Origin: an uncultured Pseudovibrio sp.
Lineage (GTDB): Bacteria > Pseudomonadota > Alphaproteobacteria > Rhizobiales > Stappiaceae
Reading direction: 5' to 3'
NCBI GenBank assembly: GCA_947502585.1
Contig: CANNAV010000014.1
Location: forward strand, 1-52,572
DNA length: 52,572 nucleotides
The notes below the pieces were generated by a model that worked only from the letters and a program-made list of their open reading frames with translations, searched no databases and was not told where the DNA came from. Shown piece by piece: positions 8,604 to 18,326 of the stretch (its first letter is position 1; every line of letters begins with the position of its first letter). The position numbers and the translations under genes are program-made.

Positions 8604-9356
8604 TCAGATTGTCCTGCCTCCGTCGACTTCCAAAGCAACACCGGTGATAAACTGGGCTTCGTCTGAAGCAAGCCAGAGTGCCGCATTTGCAATGTCTTCT
8701 GGCCTGGAGAAGCGTCCTAACGGGATGCTGTCCCGAAACTGCTGGCGCTTTTCAGGAGTGTCTTCGCCCATGAAAAGCTCCAACATGGCAGTTTCGCCAG
8801 CTACAGGACATAAGGCATTAACGCGAATGTTTTTTGGGGCCAGCTCCACGGCCATGGATTTAGTAGCGGTGATAACCCAACCCTTGGAGGCGTTGTACCA
8901 CGTGAGTCCGGAGCGAGGACGTATACCCGCCGTGGAAGCGGTGTTGATTATGACACCGCCGCCCTGCTTCTCCAGCTCAGGCAAAACTTCAAGCGTAGTC
9001 AGGTATATAGCCTTCGCATTCACCTCAAGAATACGATCAAAGCTATTTTCATCGACCTGCGCCATTGGACAATTGCGATGGGTGTAACCAGCGTTGTTGA
9101 CGATGACATCCAACTGCCCGGTCTTCTCAACTGCAAAGGCAACCATGGCCTTTACATCGGAACGCACGGTGACGTCTGCCTCAATGGCGAACGCCTTGTC
9201 GTCGATTGCATTCGCAAGATTTCTTGCTGCAATTCCATCAAGGTCGGCGATAATGACTGTCGCACCTTCTTGCGCATATTTTCGGGCAATACCTTCCCCG
9301 AAACCAGCTGCACCACCAGTGATTATTGCAGTTTTTCCTTCCAATCGTCCCAACAC
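8604..9356 (-). CDS. SDR-family NAD(P)-dependent oxidoreductase
   Basis: Classical short-chain dehydrogenase/reductase of 250 residues. It has the nucleotide-binding TGGAAGFG (13-20), NNAG (87-90), catalytic S141 with Y154 and K158 in YNASK, and the usual GG near the C-terminus (EVDGGRTI). The acidic ADLD after the second strand suggests NAD(H) preference. Substrate cannot be told from sequence; 3-oxoacyl-ACP reductase or glucose dehydrogenase labels are often given to such proteins without proof. It lies 30 bases downstream of the aldehyde dehydrogenase on the same strand, so the pair may oxidise an alcohol or hydroxy compound in two steps. Confidence 0.8.
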   Translation of the reverse strand: MLGRLEGKTAIITGGAAGFGEGIARKYAQEGATVIIADLDGIAARNLANAIDDKAFAIEADVTVRSDVKAMVAFAVEKTGQLDVIVNNAGYTHRNCPMAQVDENSFDRILEVNAKAIYLTTLEVLPELEKQGGGVIINTASTAGIRPRSGLTWYNASKGWVITATKSMAVELAPKNIRVNALCPVAGETAMLELFMGEDTPEKRQQFRDSIPLGRFSRPEDIANAALWLASDEAQFITGVALEVDGGRTI

Positions 9357-9386
9357 GCTTTTCCTCCCCGCGTGTGAAAGCCCACC

Positions 9387-10865
9387 TTAGGCGTGACTGA
9401 CAACAATGGTTTTCAGAACTGAAAACTCTTTTAGCGCTTCAAAACCTTTCTCCCGGCCATGGCCAGACTTCCCGACCCCTCCAAATGGCAGCTCAACCCC
9501 ACCACCTGCTCCGTAGGTATTTACGAAGACCTGACCGGACCGAATGGCTTTGGCGACACGCGTTGCTCTTGCTATGTCTTTGGTCCAAAGCCCGGCCACC
9601 AGCCCGTAGGGCGTGCCATTGGCAATGCGGACAGCTTCATCTTCTGTGCGAAACGGGATGAGGGAGAGAACAGGGCCAAAGACTTCATCCAGAGCCAGTG
9701 AGTGATCTACAGGAACCGGACCATAGACTTTTGCTGTGGTGTAGTAACCCTCTGTTGGTGCATCCGGCGCGATTGTACCCTCCCCTATGAGCGGAATGCC
9801 ATCTGTTTCCGCCTGCTCACAAAAAGCGTTCACACGGCGGAGTTGGCTCGCGTTAATCAGTGGGCCCATATCAAGGTTGTCCTTGTATTGGCCAGAAACC
9901 GTCCTTCTGAAAGAGGATCTGAGAGTATCAACGGTCTCTTCCCAGCGACTTTGATGCACAAGAACACGTGATCCGGCAGAACAGGTCTGGCCGCCATTCT
10001 TCAAAATGCAGTCCTGAATGACTGGTAATGCTTTGCTCAGGTCTGCATCTTCGAAGACAATTTGCGGAGACTTTCCGCCCAATTCCAATGTACACCCGAT
10101 ATGATTGCGAGCAGCAGCAGATTGAATCATAACGCCAACATCCGGCGACCCTGTAAAGGTGATGAAGTCTACCTCAGGATTGTGGGAGAGCGCAGCTCCG
10201 GCTTCTTCTCCCAGTCCAGTCAGGATGTTGAGCGTTCCAGCGGGGAAACCTGCTTCCACTGCCAGACTGGCCGTTTCGATGACGGACACACAGGCCTCTT
10301 CAGAGGGTTTGACCACCAGCGTATTACCCATGGCTAACGCTGCTCCTGCAACGCGCGCAAAGATTTGCATGGGGTAGTTCCATGGCACGATGGAGGCAAC
10401 TACGCCATGCGGCTCACGAACTGTCATTGCAAGGTAATCAACGGCAACAGGCAGCGTCTCTCCTGTGACTTTATCAGCGGCCCCACCATAGAACCGGAAA
10501 TACTGGATTGCAGCATCGATATCGTCATAACCCTGACTTAGGGGTTTGCCGGTATCGCGAGCTTCAAGCTCTGCCAGATGATCCCGGTTTTGAGAGATCA
10601 GCTCCGCAAGCCTTAGCAAACGTTCACCACGCTGCCCGGCAGATAGTGTGGCCCACTCCTTTGACACGAGCGCTGTTCTTGCAGAAGAAACCGCTTTACC
10701 CACATCAGATGCACTGCACCGGGGAATCGTTGCATATGGCAAGCCCGTGCCTGGGCAGATCAATTCAATGGTCTCACCAGAGGAGGCATCACACTTTAAT
10801 CCATTGATAAGACAAGTATATTTATTTAGAGCCTGAGAATTGAGTTTCGCGCTAAACTCTGTCAT
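9387..10865 (-). CDS. NAD(P)+-dependent aldehyde dehydrogenase
   Basis: Aldehyde dehydrogenase superfamily, 492 residues. Seen: PWNYP (161-165), K186 in VVKPSE, FTGS (237-240), catalytic base E261 in LELGGKSP and nucleophile C295 in GGQTCSAGSR, then EVFGPV and LPFGGVGKSGHGREKG. All key residues are intact. A start 12 codons upstream is possible, but ATG at 10865 has a strong GAGGGGGCGGA site and matches the usual N-terminus. The family includes betaine-aldehyde, aminobutyraldehyde and PuuC-type enzymes. Given pot and puuA nearby, oxidation of an aminoaldehyde from polyamine breakdown is a reasonable guess but only a guess. Confidence 0.85.
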   Translation of the reverse strand: MTEFSAKLNSQALNKYTCLINGLKCDASSGETIELICPGTGLPYATIPRCSASDVGKAVSSARTALVSKEWATLSAGQRGERLLRLAELISQNRDHLAELEARDTGKPLSQGYDDIDAAIQYFRFYGGAADKVTGETLPVAVDYLAMTVREPHGVVASIVPWNYPMQIFARVAGAALAMGNTLVVKPSEEACVSVIETASLAVEAGFPAGTLNILTGLGEEAGAALSHNPEVDFITFTGSPDVGVMIQSAAARNHIGCTLELGGKSPQIVFEDADLSKALPVIQDCILKNGGQTCSAGSRVLVHQSRWEETVDTLRSSFRRTVSGQYKDNLDMGPLINASQLRRVNAFCEQAETDGIPLIGEGTIAPDAPTEGYYTTAKVYGPVPVDHSLALDEVFGPVLSLIPFRTEDEAVRIANGTPYGLVAGLWTKDIARATRVAKAIRSGQVFVNTYGAGGGVELPFGGVGKSGHGREKGFEALKEFSVLKTIVVSHA

Positions 10866-10953
10866 TCCGCCCCCTCGGATGATAAGCTTTGTGCTGGTCA
10901 TCCAAACGCTAGTTCATGTGGGAAGGCGGCGCAATTCTCTTCTTGGGGGAGTA

Positions 10954-12822
10954 TTACTGGGTGAGGAATTGAGTCGGAACTGTCGTAGTATCCTTTACCC
11001 CATAAAACTGATTGTTCCACAGCTCGGCATATATCCCGTCTTTTACCAGTAATTCTGCATGTGTTCCTGCTTCGACAATCTGCCCTTTGTCCATTACGAT
11101 CAGACGATCCATTTTCGCAACGGTGGTCAGGCGATGAGCTATAGCGAGGGTGGTTTTATCCTTCATAACATCATTCAGTATCTCCTGAATGTCCGCATCC
11201 AGCTTGGTGTCCAAAGCCGAAGTAGCTTCATCCAGGATCAGGATTGGCGGGTTTTTCAGGAACACACGCGCCAACGCAACCCGCTGACGCTGCCCACCTG
11301 AAAGTTTGATGCCGCGCTCACCTACAAATGCCTCAAAGCCTTTGCGGCCCTTATTGTCTTCCAATGCTTCAATGAACTCCAGCGCATGCGCACGGCGGGC
11401 CGCTTCGCGCACGTCTTGCATGGTGGCTTCATCTTTTCCAAGCAAAATATTATCGAAAATAGACCGGTGGAACAGCGAGGTGTCCTGTGTCACCAACCCA
11501 ATTTCAGCGCGCAGAGACTCCTGCGTGACGCCTCGCAGATCCTGATGATCAATGGTGATCGCACCACTTTCAACATCGTACATACGTAGCAGAAGGTTTA
11601 CGACGGTGGACTTGCCAGCGCCTGAATGACCAACAATTCCAACCTTCTCTCCGGGTTGAATAGTGAAATTTAAACCTTTCACAATCGCAGTTTGCTGACC
11701 ATAGGCGAAGTCAACATTGTCAAATTCGATAAGACCGTTTTTAAGTTGAAAGGTTTTGGCATCCTCTTCGTCTACGAGACCAGGTGAATGCTCCATCGTT
11801 CTGGCCGTGGATTTAAACGAACCATATGAACGAAACAGACCAGTTAATTGAGCAAATATTTCAAGTAGTTTACCTTCCAGGCGAATAGCAAAACCCAGGA
11901 CGATTGCGACCTCGCCAGTTGTAACAGCCTGTTGATACCACAAAACAAGACTTAGCCCGGTGAAGGCGGCCAGACCGCATACGCCGACTCCCGCTACAAG
12001 CATCCGCGATGTGACCACTGTGCTCCGAAACCGGATTATTGCCTCTTTGAAGTTTTTGAGTTGATCCGTGAAATGGCCAAGCGCCCGGTCATTCCCCTGA
12101 AAGAGCTTCACAGTCTGAATATTTGCATAAACATCAACGACTGAACCATTCACGAAGTGCGCAATATCAGCCCCTTCTTTTGCAGCCTCGCGAATGATCG
12201 GGACCCGGAAATACGCGAGGGTGGCGAATAATCCAATCCAAATAAGCATTACCACCCCGAGATACCAATGAAGCCATGACAAAGCGATCAGGAGGGATCC
12301 TGCAAAGAAGAAATTGGGGATGACAACTCCAATCCCCGCCCAGAACAACTCTGCCACTTCTCGCCCGCCACCAAAGGATTTGCTGGCGAGGTTTCCTGCA
12401 AACTCCTTTTGAAAGAACGTCATGTCCTGGTTGAGAAGTCGATCAAAGAACGTCACACGGGTTGAAATCAGAATATTTACGTGGAGTGTCAAAGAGATCA
12501 AAATCTCGTAAAAAATTGAAAAAATTGGCTTTGCAAGAAGAAACGCGACTGCAGCACTCACAATAAGCCACATGTTCTGCTGCCAGAACAGTTCGGGTCC
12601 GCTCGCTTCCATCTGATCAATCAGAAAACCCACGAATGAAAGCAGCGAGACAGTAAGAAGAGTTTCTACCAATACCACCAGCAGTAGAACCAAAGTGTAC
12701 CTGGGAAAGATGAACATGAGAGAACACAGCTGTTGCAGATGCGTTTTGGTCTCCCATTCCATATGTTTTTTGGCAAATGGGTCAACACGATTGCTTGCCC
12801 ACTGATAAAGCGCATTCAGCAC
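10954..12822 (-). CDS. ABC exporter, fused membrane and ATPase domains (MsbA/multidrug type)
   Basis: A half-transporter of about 622 residues: an N-terminal exporter membrane domain with about six segments (roughly 30-310) and a C-terminal ATPase with Walker A GHSGAGKST, signature LSGGQRQRVALAR and Walker B ILILDEATSALD, then an H-loop (AIAHRLTT). It should work as a homodimer exporting lipid, peptide or drug; substrate is unknown. I prefer GTG at 12822 (GGAG eight bases before it, protein starting MLNALYQWASNRVDPFA) over a GTG ten codons upstream. It lies 88 bases before the aldehyde dehydrogenase start on the same strand. Confidence 0.85.
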   Translation of the reverse strand: MLNALYQWASNRVDPFAKKHMEWETKTHLQQLCSLMFIFPRYTLVLLLVVLVETLLTVSLLSFVGFLIDQMEASGPELFWQQNMWLIVSAAVAFLLAKPIFSIFYEILISLTLHVNILISTRVTFFDRLLNQDMTFFQKEFAGNLASKSFGGGREVAELFWAGIGVVIPNFFFAGSLLIALSWLHWYLGVVMLIWIGLFATLAYFRVPIIREAAKEGADIAHFVNGSVVDVYANIQTVKLFQGNDRALGHFTDQLKNFKEAIIRFRSTVVTSRMLVAGVGVCGLAAFTGLSLVLWYQQAVTTGEVAIVLGFAIRLEGKLLEIFAQLTGLFRSYGSFKSTARTMEHSPGLVDEEDAKTFQLKNGLIEFDNVDFAYGQQTAIVKGLNFTIQPGEKVGIVGHSGAGKSTVVNLLLRMYDVESGAITIDHQDLRGVTQESLRAEIGLVTQDTSLFHRSIFDNILLGKDEATMQDVREAARRAHALEFIEALEDNKGRKGFEAFVGERGIKLSGGQRQRVALARVFLKNPPILILDEATSALDTKLDADIQEILNDVMKDKTTLAIAHRLTTVAKMDRLIVMDKGQIVEAGTHAELLVKDGIYAELWNNQFYGVKDTTTVPTQFLTQ

Positions 12823-13435
12823 GATCTGCTCCAGGAGACAAAAAGAGAACACTCATACTATCGTGCGACTCGGCACGTGAAAACCCAGAAGAACTCATCT
12901 AATCGAATTCAAACTCAAAACCGTACCATTGGGCAATTCACCGCACATCTCAAATAATTGAAATTTATATTCAATACGTTATATCAGTTTCAGAATTCTC
13001 TAATATAAATATTCCGACATTAAAAAAGATTAGCTCAATTGGTTATCTTAGCAACATAAATGGTCGGCACTCACCACCGTGCTCTTTGTGCGCCCCTGGT
13101 ACAGGTGGTTTGGCAATTATGACCGCTGGATTGCTGAACCACGTAAATCACCAGATTCATATGCATTTGTCTCCTCTGACGTTGCTCTGTTCGCCTCCAG
13201 TAACTTTGTGATCAATGCTGGCCTCTTAAGCTCGGTGTTCCTGGCTTCATGTCAACCGTTTACTGCGCACTGCATATTACGTTGATCGTAATCCAGATCG
13301 CAACAGTCTGGCTTTTCCTGAAGCCCAATGGGAAGATGCTCTCATCGTCCAACCAGTGGCAGGCTCGACCAGCAATATAGGGAAGGCGGGTGTCTGATCC
13401 GCTTCGCCCTTGAATATCAGCATCTTAGTAAAATA
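12823..13435. other. Intergenic region with possible remains of a membrane-protein gene
   Basis: No intact gene is seen in these 613 bases. On the plus strand, roughly 13080-13380, stretches in different frames read like pieces of a membrane protein: GGLAIMTAGLLNHVNHQI in one frame, and ALHITLIVIQIATVWLFLK ahead of a stop at about 13380 in another. Stops and frame changes break it up, so if it was a gene it is dead. The family is not recognisable. Confidence 0.25.
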
Positions 13436-13966
13436 TCAGATTGGACGTCGCGCCCATGGCCTTGTACCGGCGGGTGCCTCTTTTCGAGCAAAGGCTGGTT
13501 GTGTGTACGCGGTGACCTCATTGAGGTTTCCTGCTTCCAGATCCGCACGCAGACGTGAGTTGTCCAATGCGAAACTGTTGATGCCAACACGGAGCATGAA
13601 GCCTATCTGGTCGAGAATAAACGGACCAACGGCACGAATTTCACCACCATAGTGAAGTCCATCTCTCAGAATGCGGGCAGCAGAGAAGCCCCGACCATCT
13701 GCAAAGGCTGGGAAGTCCACTGCGATGAGCTCAAGCGCTTCAATATGATCAGACAGTTTCTCCGCTTTGTCACCAGCACGAAGAATAACTCCCAAAGACA
13801 GAGATCTCTTTTTAAGCTCTTGTTCTTCTTTCAGAAAACGACCCAAAGAGAAAATCCATTTCCCCTCCGCCGGCAGGGCTTCCTCCTCTGTGATGTAGGC
13901 CCAGTCATCAGGAACGATCTTGTTGTTCCTGAAGATCTCAGTGGTCTTTTTGAGTTCTGTTGTCAT
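13436..13966 (-). CDS. DUF934 protein of the sulfite-reductase operon
   Basis: A 176-residue protein of the DUF934 family, found across proteobacteria next to sulfite reductase genes and thought to assist it, without proven activity. Typical family segments are visible: a central IAVDFPAFADGRGFSAARILR and a later GPFILDQIGFMLRVGINSF. The ATG at 13966 overlaps the cysH stop by four bases (ATGA) and has GAGG five bases upstream. This start is therefore preferred over a longer frame, and coupling with cysH is likely. The C-terminus ends with a basic tail. Confidence 0.8.
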   Translation of the reverse strand: MTTELKKTTEIFRNNKIVPDDWAYITEEEALPAEGKWIFSLGRFLKEEQELKKRSLSLGVILRAGDKAEKLSDHIEALELIAVDFPAFADGRGFSAARILRDGLHYGGEIRAVGPFILDQIGFMLRVGINSFALDNSRLRADLEAGNLNEVTAYTQPAFARKEAPAGTRPWARRPI

Positions 13967-14718
13967 TTGAACCTCAGATGCTTTGGGCTGCGCCGCCCCT
14001 TGGACGCACTTGAGAAATGAATTCCACATTCAGTCTTGTCCTGACCACGCCAGCGTCCTGAGCGAAGGTCATCGCCCGATGCGACCTTGTCTGTACAAGG
14101 CATGCAGCCAATGGAGGGATAGCCTTCCGCAACTAATGGATGCGGTGGCAGGCCATTATTCTTTGCGTATTGAAGGACTTCGGCTGCGGTCCAGCTGGCC
14201 AGCGGGTTCACTTTGATGCGACCTCCTTCGACCTCAAAGTGCTCCAGACCGACACGGGTCTCGGCCTGATGGCGTTTACGACCTGAGATCCAGGCCTCGA
14301 AACCACCAAGTACTTTTGCGAGTGGAACCATCTTACGGATGTAGCAGCAAGCGTCCGCGTCAGAGGCCCAGAGGACACCTTTCGGGTCCTGTTCAGCCAG
14401 GTCTTCAGAGTCCGGCGTGATGACACGCACATCCAAAAGACCAAGCTGTTCAACGAGTTGATCACGATAGCGCCTGGTTTCGCCAAAGAGTTTTCCTGTA
14501 TCAATGAACAGAACTGGGGTACGTGCATTGATCTGCGAAATCATGTGCAGCAGCACGGAGCTGTCAGCGCCGAAGGACGACACCAGAGCGATCTCCCCAC
14601 AGAGCTGCCCGTTAAGCGCGTTTTCCAGAATGTCCTGAGCATCCCCCGCAGCAAACATCCGGTTCAGCAGCTTTACCTGAGCCTCTAAGGAGGCCTTATG
14701 TGATTGACTATGCTCCAT
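13963..14718 (-). CDS. cysH: Adenylylsulfate (APS) reductase, iron-sulfur type
   Basis: Reduces APS (adenylylsulfate) to sulfite with thioredoxin in assimilatory sulfate reduction; cytoplasmic, 251 residues. The adenylyl-binding SSFGADSS lies at 47-54. The four cluster cysteines C124-C125 and C205/C208 are present, so this is a 4Fe-4S APS reductase rather than a PAPS reductase. The catalytic cysteine is C231 in ECGIH. After it runs a 17-residue basic tail (ending PKHLRFK) longer than I expect for the family. The ATG lies inside the last codons of cysI with AGGCG before it, and the stop overlaps DUF934. Confidence 0.9.
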   Translation of the reverse strand: MEHSQSHKASLEAQVKLLNRMFAAGDAQDILENALNGQLCGEIALVSSFGADSSVLLHMISQINARTPVLFIDTGKLFGETRRYRDQLVEQLGLLDVRVITPDSEDLAEQDPKGVLWASDADACCYIRKMVPLAKVLGGFEAWISGRKRHQAETRVGLEHFEVEGGRIKVNPLASWTAAEVLQYAKNNGLPPHPLVAEGYPSIGCMPCTDKVASGDDLRSGRWRGQDKTECGIHFSSASKGRRSPKHLRFK

Positions 14719-16363
14719 AAAGCGCCTCTTTGAAGGGGCGATCCCCAAGGCGGCGGTAGGCGTCGATGAAACTTTCTTCTTGATCCAGACGATTCACCAG
14801 ATAGGTTTCAACAATGGTCTCAACGGCATCAGTAATCTCTGCTTCCGGAAAGCCTCGACCGATTATCTTGCCGATGGATGTATTCCGAGCCGCAGAACCT
14901 CCCAGTGTGATTTGATAAAGCTCTTCGCCTTTGCGGTCTACACCCAAAATGCCAATGTGGCCAACGTGATGATGGCCACAGGCATTGATGCAGCCAGAGA
15001 TATTCAGTTTCAGGTCACCGATCTCATTCTGGCATTTAATCTCTTCAAATCGCCTGGAGATTTCCTGAGCAATTGGAATGGAGCGGGCGTTTGCCAGTGC
15101 GCAATAATCCAGACCAGGGCAAGCGATCATGTCGGTGATCAGGCCAACATTGGAATTTGCAAGTTCATTGGCTTTCAGGATCTTGTAGACACTGGGGACA
15201 TCCTGCAGTTTCACGTGTGGCAGAACGAGGTTCTGTTCGTGTGTAACGCGCAGTGTGTTGTGTCCAAACCATTCTGCTACATCAGCAATTACATCCATCT
15301 GATCGGCTGTTGCATCCCCTGGCGCTCCACCAACTGGCTTCAGGGAGATGGTGACAGATGTGTATCCTTGTGCTTTGTGCGCATGCAGGTTACGGCTTGA
15401 GAACAAGGCCAGATCCCGATCTTCGCGCTTCGCGGCTTCCAGCTCAGTGCTGATCTTTGGCAGAGCTTCGAAGGGCGGAGGGGCGAAGTATTCGTTGATG
15501 CGAACAACTTCTTCGTTTGGCAGATCAAGGATGCCGTTTCTGGTTGCCTCGAACTCCGTTTCGATGTCTTGTTTCAACTCTTGCAGGCCGGTTTCATGCA
15601 CCAGAATCTTGAAGCGAGCCTTATACTTATTATCGCGGCGGCCATAGCGATTGTAAACGCGCAGGATCGCCTCACTGTAGGCCAGCAAGTCATTTTCCGG
15701 TAAGAAATCCCGTACCTTACGGCCCACCATCGGCGTACGGCCCAAGCCACCGCCCACGAAGACCACAAAGCCGGTTTCCCCGTTTTCATTACGAGTCAGC
15801 TGCAGGCCAATATCATGGACCTGAACGGCTGCGCGGTCGTGTTCAGCACCTGTGATTGCGATCTTGAACTTGCGTGGCAGGAACACGAATTCCGGGTGCA
15901 AAGAGGACCATTGGCGCAGGATTTCGGCGTAAACGCGGGGGTCTGCGAACTCGTCAGCGGCAGCGCCAGCAAACTGGTCAGAGGTTACATTGCGGATACA
16001 ATTGCCGGAGGTCTGGATAGCGTGCATCTCAACGTCTGCAAGTTCGCGCAGGATCTGCGGTGTGTCAGAAAGCTTAGGCCAGTTGAACTGGACGTTCTGG
16101 CGTGTTGTGAAGTGGCCGTAGCCTTTGTCGTAAGTCCTTGCAATATGGGCAAGTTTACGCATCTGGGCAGCGTTGAGTGTGCCATATGGAATAGCGACGC
16201 GCAGCATGTAAGCGTGCAACTGCAGGTAAAGACCATTCATCAGGCGGAGCGGCTTGAACTCGTCTTCGGTCAGCTCGCCAGACATGCGTCGGCGCACCTG
16301 ATCCTCAAACTGGCTCACGCGCTGATTAACAAAGTCTCGATCGAATTCGTCATAGCGGTACAT
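14708..16363 (-). CDS. cysI: Sulfite reductase hemoprotein (nitrite/sulfite reductase family)
   Basis: Six-electron reduction of sulfite to sulfide using siroheme and a 4Fe-4S cluster; 551 residues, two-fold repeated NiR/SiR domains. The cluster/siroheme cysteines are C415 and C421 (ACPGLDYC) and C458 and C462 (SGCINACGHHHVGHIG). The first half has GHFTTRQNVQFNW and the RNV and siroheme-facing segments. An assimilatory nitrite reductase is the alternative, but the cysG/cysH context points to sulfite. ATG has GGGAG six bases before it. No flavoprotein subunit (cysJ) is here, so electrons probably come from ferredoxin or an unlinked reductase. Confidence 0.9.
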   Translation of the reverse strand: MYRYDEFDRDFVNQRVSQFEDQVRRRMSGELTEDEFKPLRLMNGLYLQLHAYMLRVAIPYGTLNAAQMRKLAHIARTYDKGYGHFTTRQNVQFNWPKLSDTPQILRELADVEMHAIQTSGNCIRNVTSDQFAGAAADEFADPRVYAEILRQWSSLHPEFVFLPRKFKIAITGAEHDRAAVQVHDIGLQLTRNENGETGFVVFVGGGLGRTPMVGRKVRDFLPENDLLAYSEAILRVYNRYGRRDNKYKARFKILVHETGLQELKQDIETEFEATRNGILDLPNEEVVRINEYFAPPPFEALPKISTELEAAKREDRDLALFSSRNLHAHKAQGYTSVTISLKPVGGAPGDATADQMDVIADVAEWFGHNTLRVTHEQNLVLPHVKLQDVPSVYKILKANELANSNVGLITDMIACPGLDYCALANARSIPIAQEISRRFEEIKCQNEIGDLKLNISGCINACGHHHVGHIGILGVDRKGEELYQITLGGSAARNTSIGKIIGRGFPEAEITDAVETIVETYLVNRLDQEESFIDAYRRLGDRPFKEALYGA

Positions 16364-16387
16364 GAAAACTCCCGAATTTAAACGGAC

Positions 16388-16693
16388 TTAAGCCGAACGC
16401 AGGTGGCGTACAGCTTGCTTGCCGAGGTCTGGGCGAGTGGTTGGTCCTTGTGCGCGAATGCGCTCCTTCAGGCTCTTTGGCAGCAAATGGCCGTCTTTCA
16501 GTTCCAGATCAATCGCGTAGGTGCCAAGAACGTATTGCCTGTCTTCACCGGCTTTCGCAAAATCCAGAGCTTTGGTCATGTCTTCGTCGATGCCCAGGAT
16601 CCAGGCGGCCTCAACAAACTCGACCCATACTCCGTTGTGGCTGAGCCAGACGACTTCACCATCGACCAGTCTGTTGGCGGTAATAGCTTTCAT
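16388..16693 (-). CDS. DUF2849 protein of the cys operon
   Basis: A 101-residue soluble protein matching DUF2849, a short alphaproteobacterial family typically found between cysG and cysI. Visible: a start MKAITANRLVDGEVVWL, a tryptophan-rich middle and a C-terminal IRAQGPTTRPDLGKQAVRH. There is no catalytic motif and its role is not known; linkage suggests it helps siroheme delivery or sulfite reductase assembly. A GGGAGAG ribosome site lies inside the intergenic dozen bases after cysG. Confidence 0.8.
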   Translation of the reverse strand: MKAITANRLVDGEVVWLSHNGVWVEFVEAAWILGIDEDMTKALDFAKAGEDRQYVLGTYAIDLELKDGHLLPKSLKERIRAQGPTTRPDLGKQAVRHLRSA

Positions 16694-16704
16694 CGGGTCT
16701 CTCC

Positions 16705-18174
16705 CTAGGCTGCGGCAACAGCCGGTAACTTCTCGAATTTAACTGGACTTAGAGGGAGCGAACGCGACTGATCTGCGTGGGCCACTGCCTTACCGATGAT
16801 GATAAGTGTGGGTCCGGTGACGCCGTCGTGTTGCTCGAAATTACAAAGGTCCTGCAGAGTGCCTGCAAAATTGCGTTCTTTTGTCTGGGCTGCGTTTTCA
16901 ATCGCCATGACCGGCGTGGATAAATCCAATCCAGATTTTGCCAGCAGGCTGGCAATTCTTCCTGCAACGGTACGCCCCATATAGACAGCAATTGTCGCCC
17001 CATTCAGCGCAAGGTCTGCCCAGTCGGGGAGGACATCTTCGTGCTTGTTGTGCCCTGTGGCAAAAACCAGTGAGGAGGCAACACCCCGTAATGTCAAGGG
17101 TATCTGTGCACTGGCGGCGGCGGCAAACGCTGCGGTGACACCGGGGACAATCTCGAAGCCCACATCGTGCTTTCGCAGGGCAGCTATCTCTTCTCCGGCC
17201 CGGCCAAATACCATCGGATCCCCTGCTTTAAGACGGACAACCCGTTTGCCGGCCCTGGCCGCTGAGACCAATAACCGGTTGATTTGCGTTTGCGTTGAAC
17301 TGTGCGTTCCTTTGCGTTTTCCTACGCTGATGCGTGTTGCATCGCGGCGGCCCATGGAAACCACGGCATCGGGTACCAATGCATCATGGAAAATGACATC
17401 TGCTTCCTGCAGAACACGCTGCGCACGCAAGGTCAGCAGGTCTTCTGCTCCAGGGCCAGCGCCCACAAGCCAGACATATCCCCGCTGGTCCTGCTCACTG
17501 TTCAGCAAGCGATGCGCTTCGCTCACGGCCTTTTGTGTCTTACCAGCAAAAGTGTTCGCAGCAATAGTCCCTGAAAAAAATTCAGCCCAAAATCTACGAC
17601 GCGCACTTGCGGATGGCATCACCTTACCAACTGCAGCACGGAAGCTGTCTGCCAACCTTGCGAGTTGGCCAGCTTCGCGCGGTAACAGTGCTTCCACCTG
17701 TGCGCGGATGTGGCGGGCATAAACAGGACCAACACCAGTTGAGGTGATTGCCACGGCGACAGGTGCGCGGTTAACCATCGCCCCGGTGTAAAAATCGCAG
17801 AGCTCAGGGCGGTCCACTGCGTTAACCGGGATGCCTTTCTCACGAGCAGCTTCCACAATCTCACGGTTCAGCTCTTCTTCATCTGTGGCTGCAAACACAA
17901 GGGCTGCACCATCCAGATAAGCCGGGCTGAACACACTGAGCATGAAGACACCGTCCGCATCTGCAACGGCTTCTGCAAGAGCTGCACCTGGGCGCTCATG
18001 GCTGACAACGCGGATGTGCGCTTTGGTTTGAGCCAGAAGCCTTACTTTCGCAGCAGCATCATCACCACAGCCAACAACAACAACCATTTTACCTTCAACC
18101 TTGTGAAAGGTTGGGAAGACAGCCAGTTTATTGCTCTCGCCCTTTAGTGTGTTGCAGCTGTTAACCAAAGCCAT
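16705..18174 (-). CDS. cysG: Siroheme synthase CysG (methyltransferase, dehydrogenase, ferrochelatase)
   Basis: Makes siroheme from uroporphyrinogen III for the sulfite reductase. The N-terminal precorrin-2 dehydrogenase/ferrochelatase half (about 1-220) has the dinucleotide motif VVGCGDDAAAK and NAVDRPELCDF. The C-terminal SAM uroporphyrinogen methyltransferase half (about 235-480) has VGAGPGAEDLLTLRA and GDPMVFGRAGEE. Length 489 against 457 in enterobacteria. A longer open frame runs 76 codons upstream but is of non-coding character. ATG at 18174 has GGAG six bases before it and fits the family start. It is the first gene of cysG-DUF2849-cysI-cysH-DUF934. Confidence 0.9.
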   Translation of the reverse strand: MALVNSCNTLKGESNKLAVFPTFHKVEGKMVVVVGCGDDAAAKVRLLAQTKAHIRVVSHERPGAALAEAVADADGVFMLSVFSPAYLDGAALVFAATDEEELNREIVEAAREKGIPVNAVDRPELCDFYTGAMVNRAPVAVAITSTGVGPVYARHIRAQVEALLPREAGQLARLADSFRAAVGKVMPSASARRRFWAEFFSGTIAANTFAGKTQKAVSEAHRLLNSEQDQRGYVWLVGAGPGAEDLLTLRAQRVLQEADVIFHDALVPDAVVSMGRRDATRISVGKRKGTHSSTQTQINRLLVSAARAGKRVVRLKAGDPMVFGRAGEEIAALRKHDVGFEIVPGVTAAFAAAASAQIPLTLRGVASSLVFATGHNKHEDVLPDWADLALNGATIAVYMGRTVAGRIASLLAKSGLDLSTPVMAIENAAQTKERNFAGTLQDLCNFEQHDGVTGPTLIIIGKAVAHADQSRSLPLSPVKFEKLPAVAAA

Positions 18175-18326
18175 AGCGCTCTCCAAGCGTTTTGGGATCA
18201 TTTGGTCACAGTGTAAGATGGGAAGCTTCTCCAGGCTCGGTATGGCATTCCAAAGCTGGATGGCTAAGTAGAAAAGATTTTCTCTCAGATACTGAATGCA
18301 GGAAAGCGCCGGTAAGCAAAATTCAG

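Noticed and set aside
15815..16381. A 188-codon plus-strand frame opposite cysI
   Set aside because: Antisense to the siroheme enzyme; no start signal or family match.
17045..17722. A 225-codon plus-strand frame inside cysG
   Set aside because: Shadow of cysG, whose motifs and ribosome site are clear.
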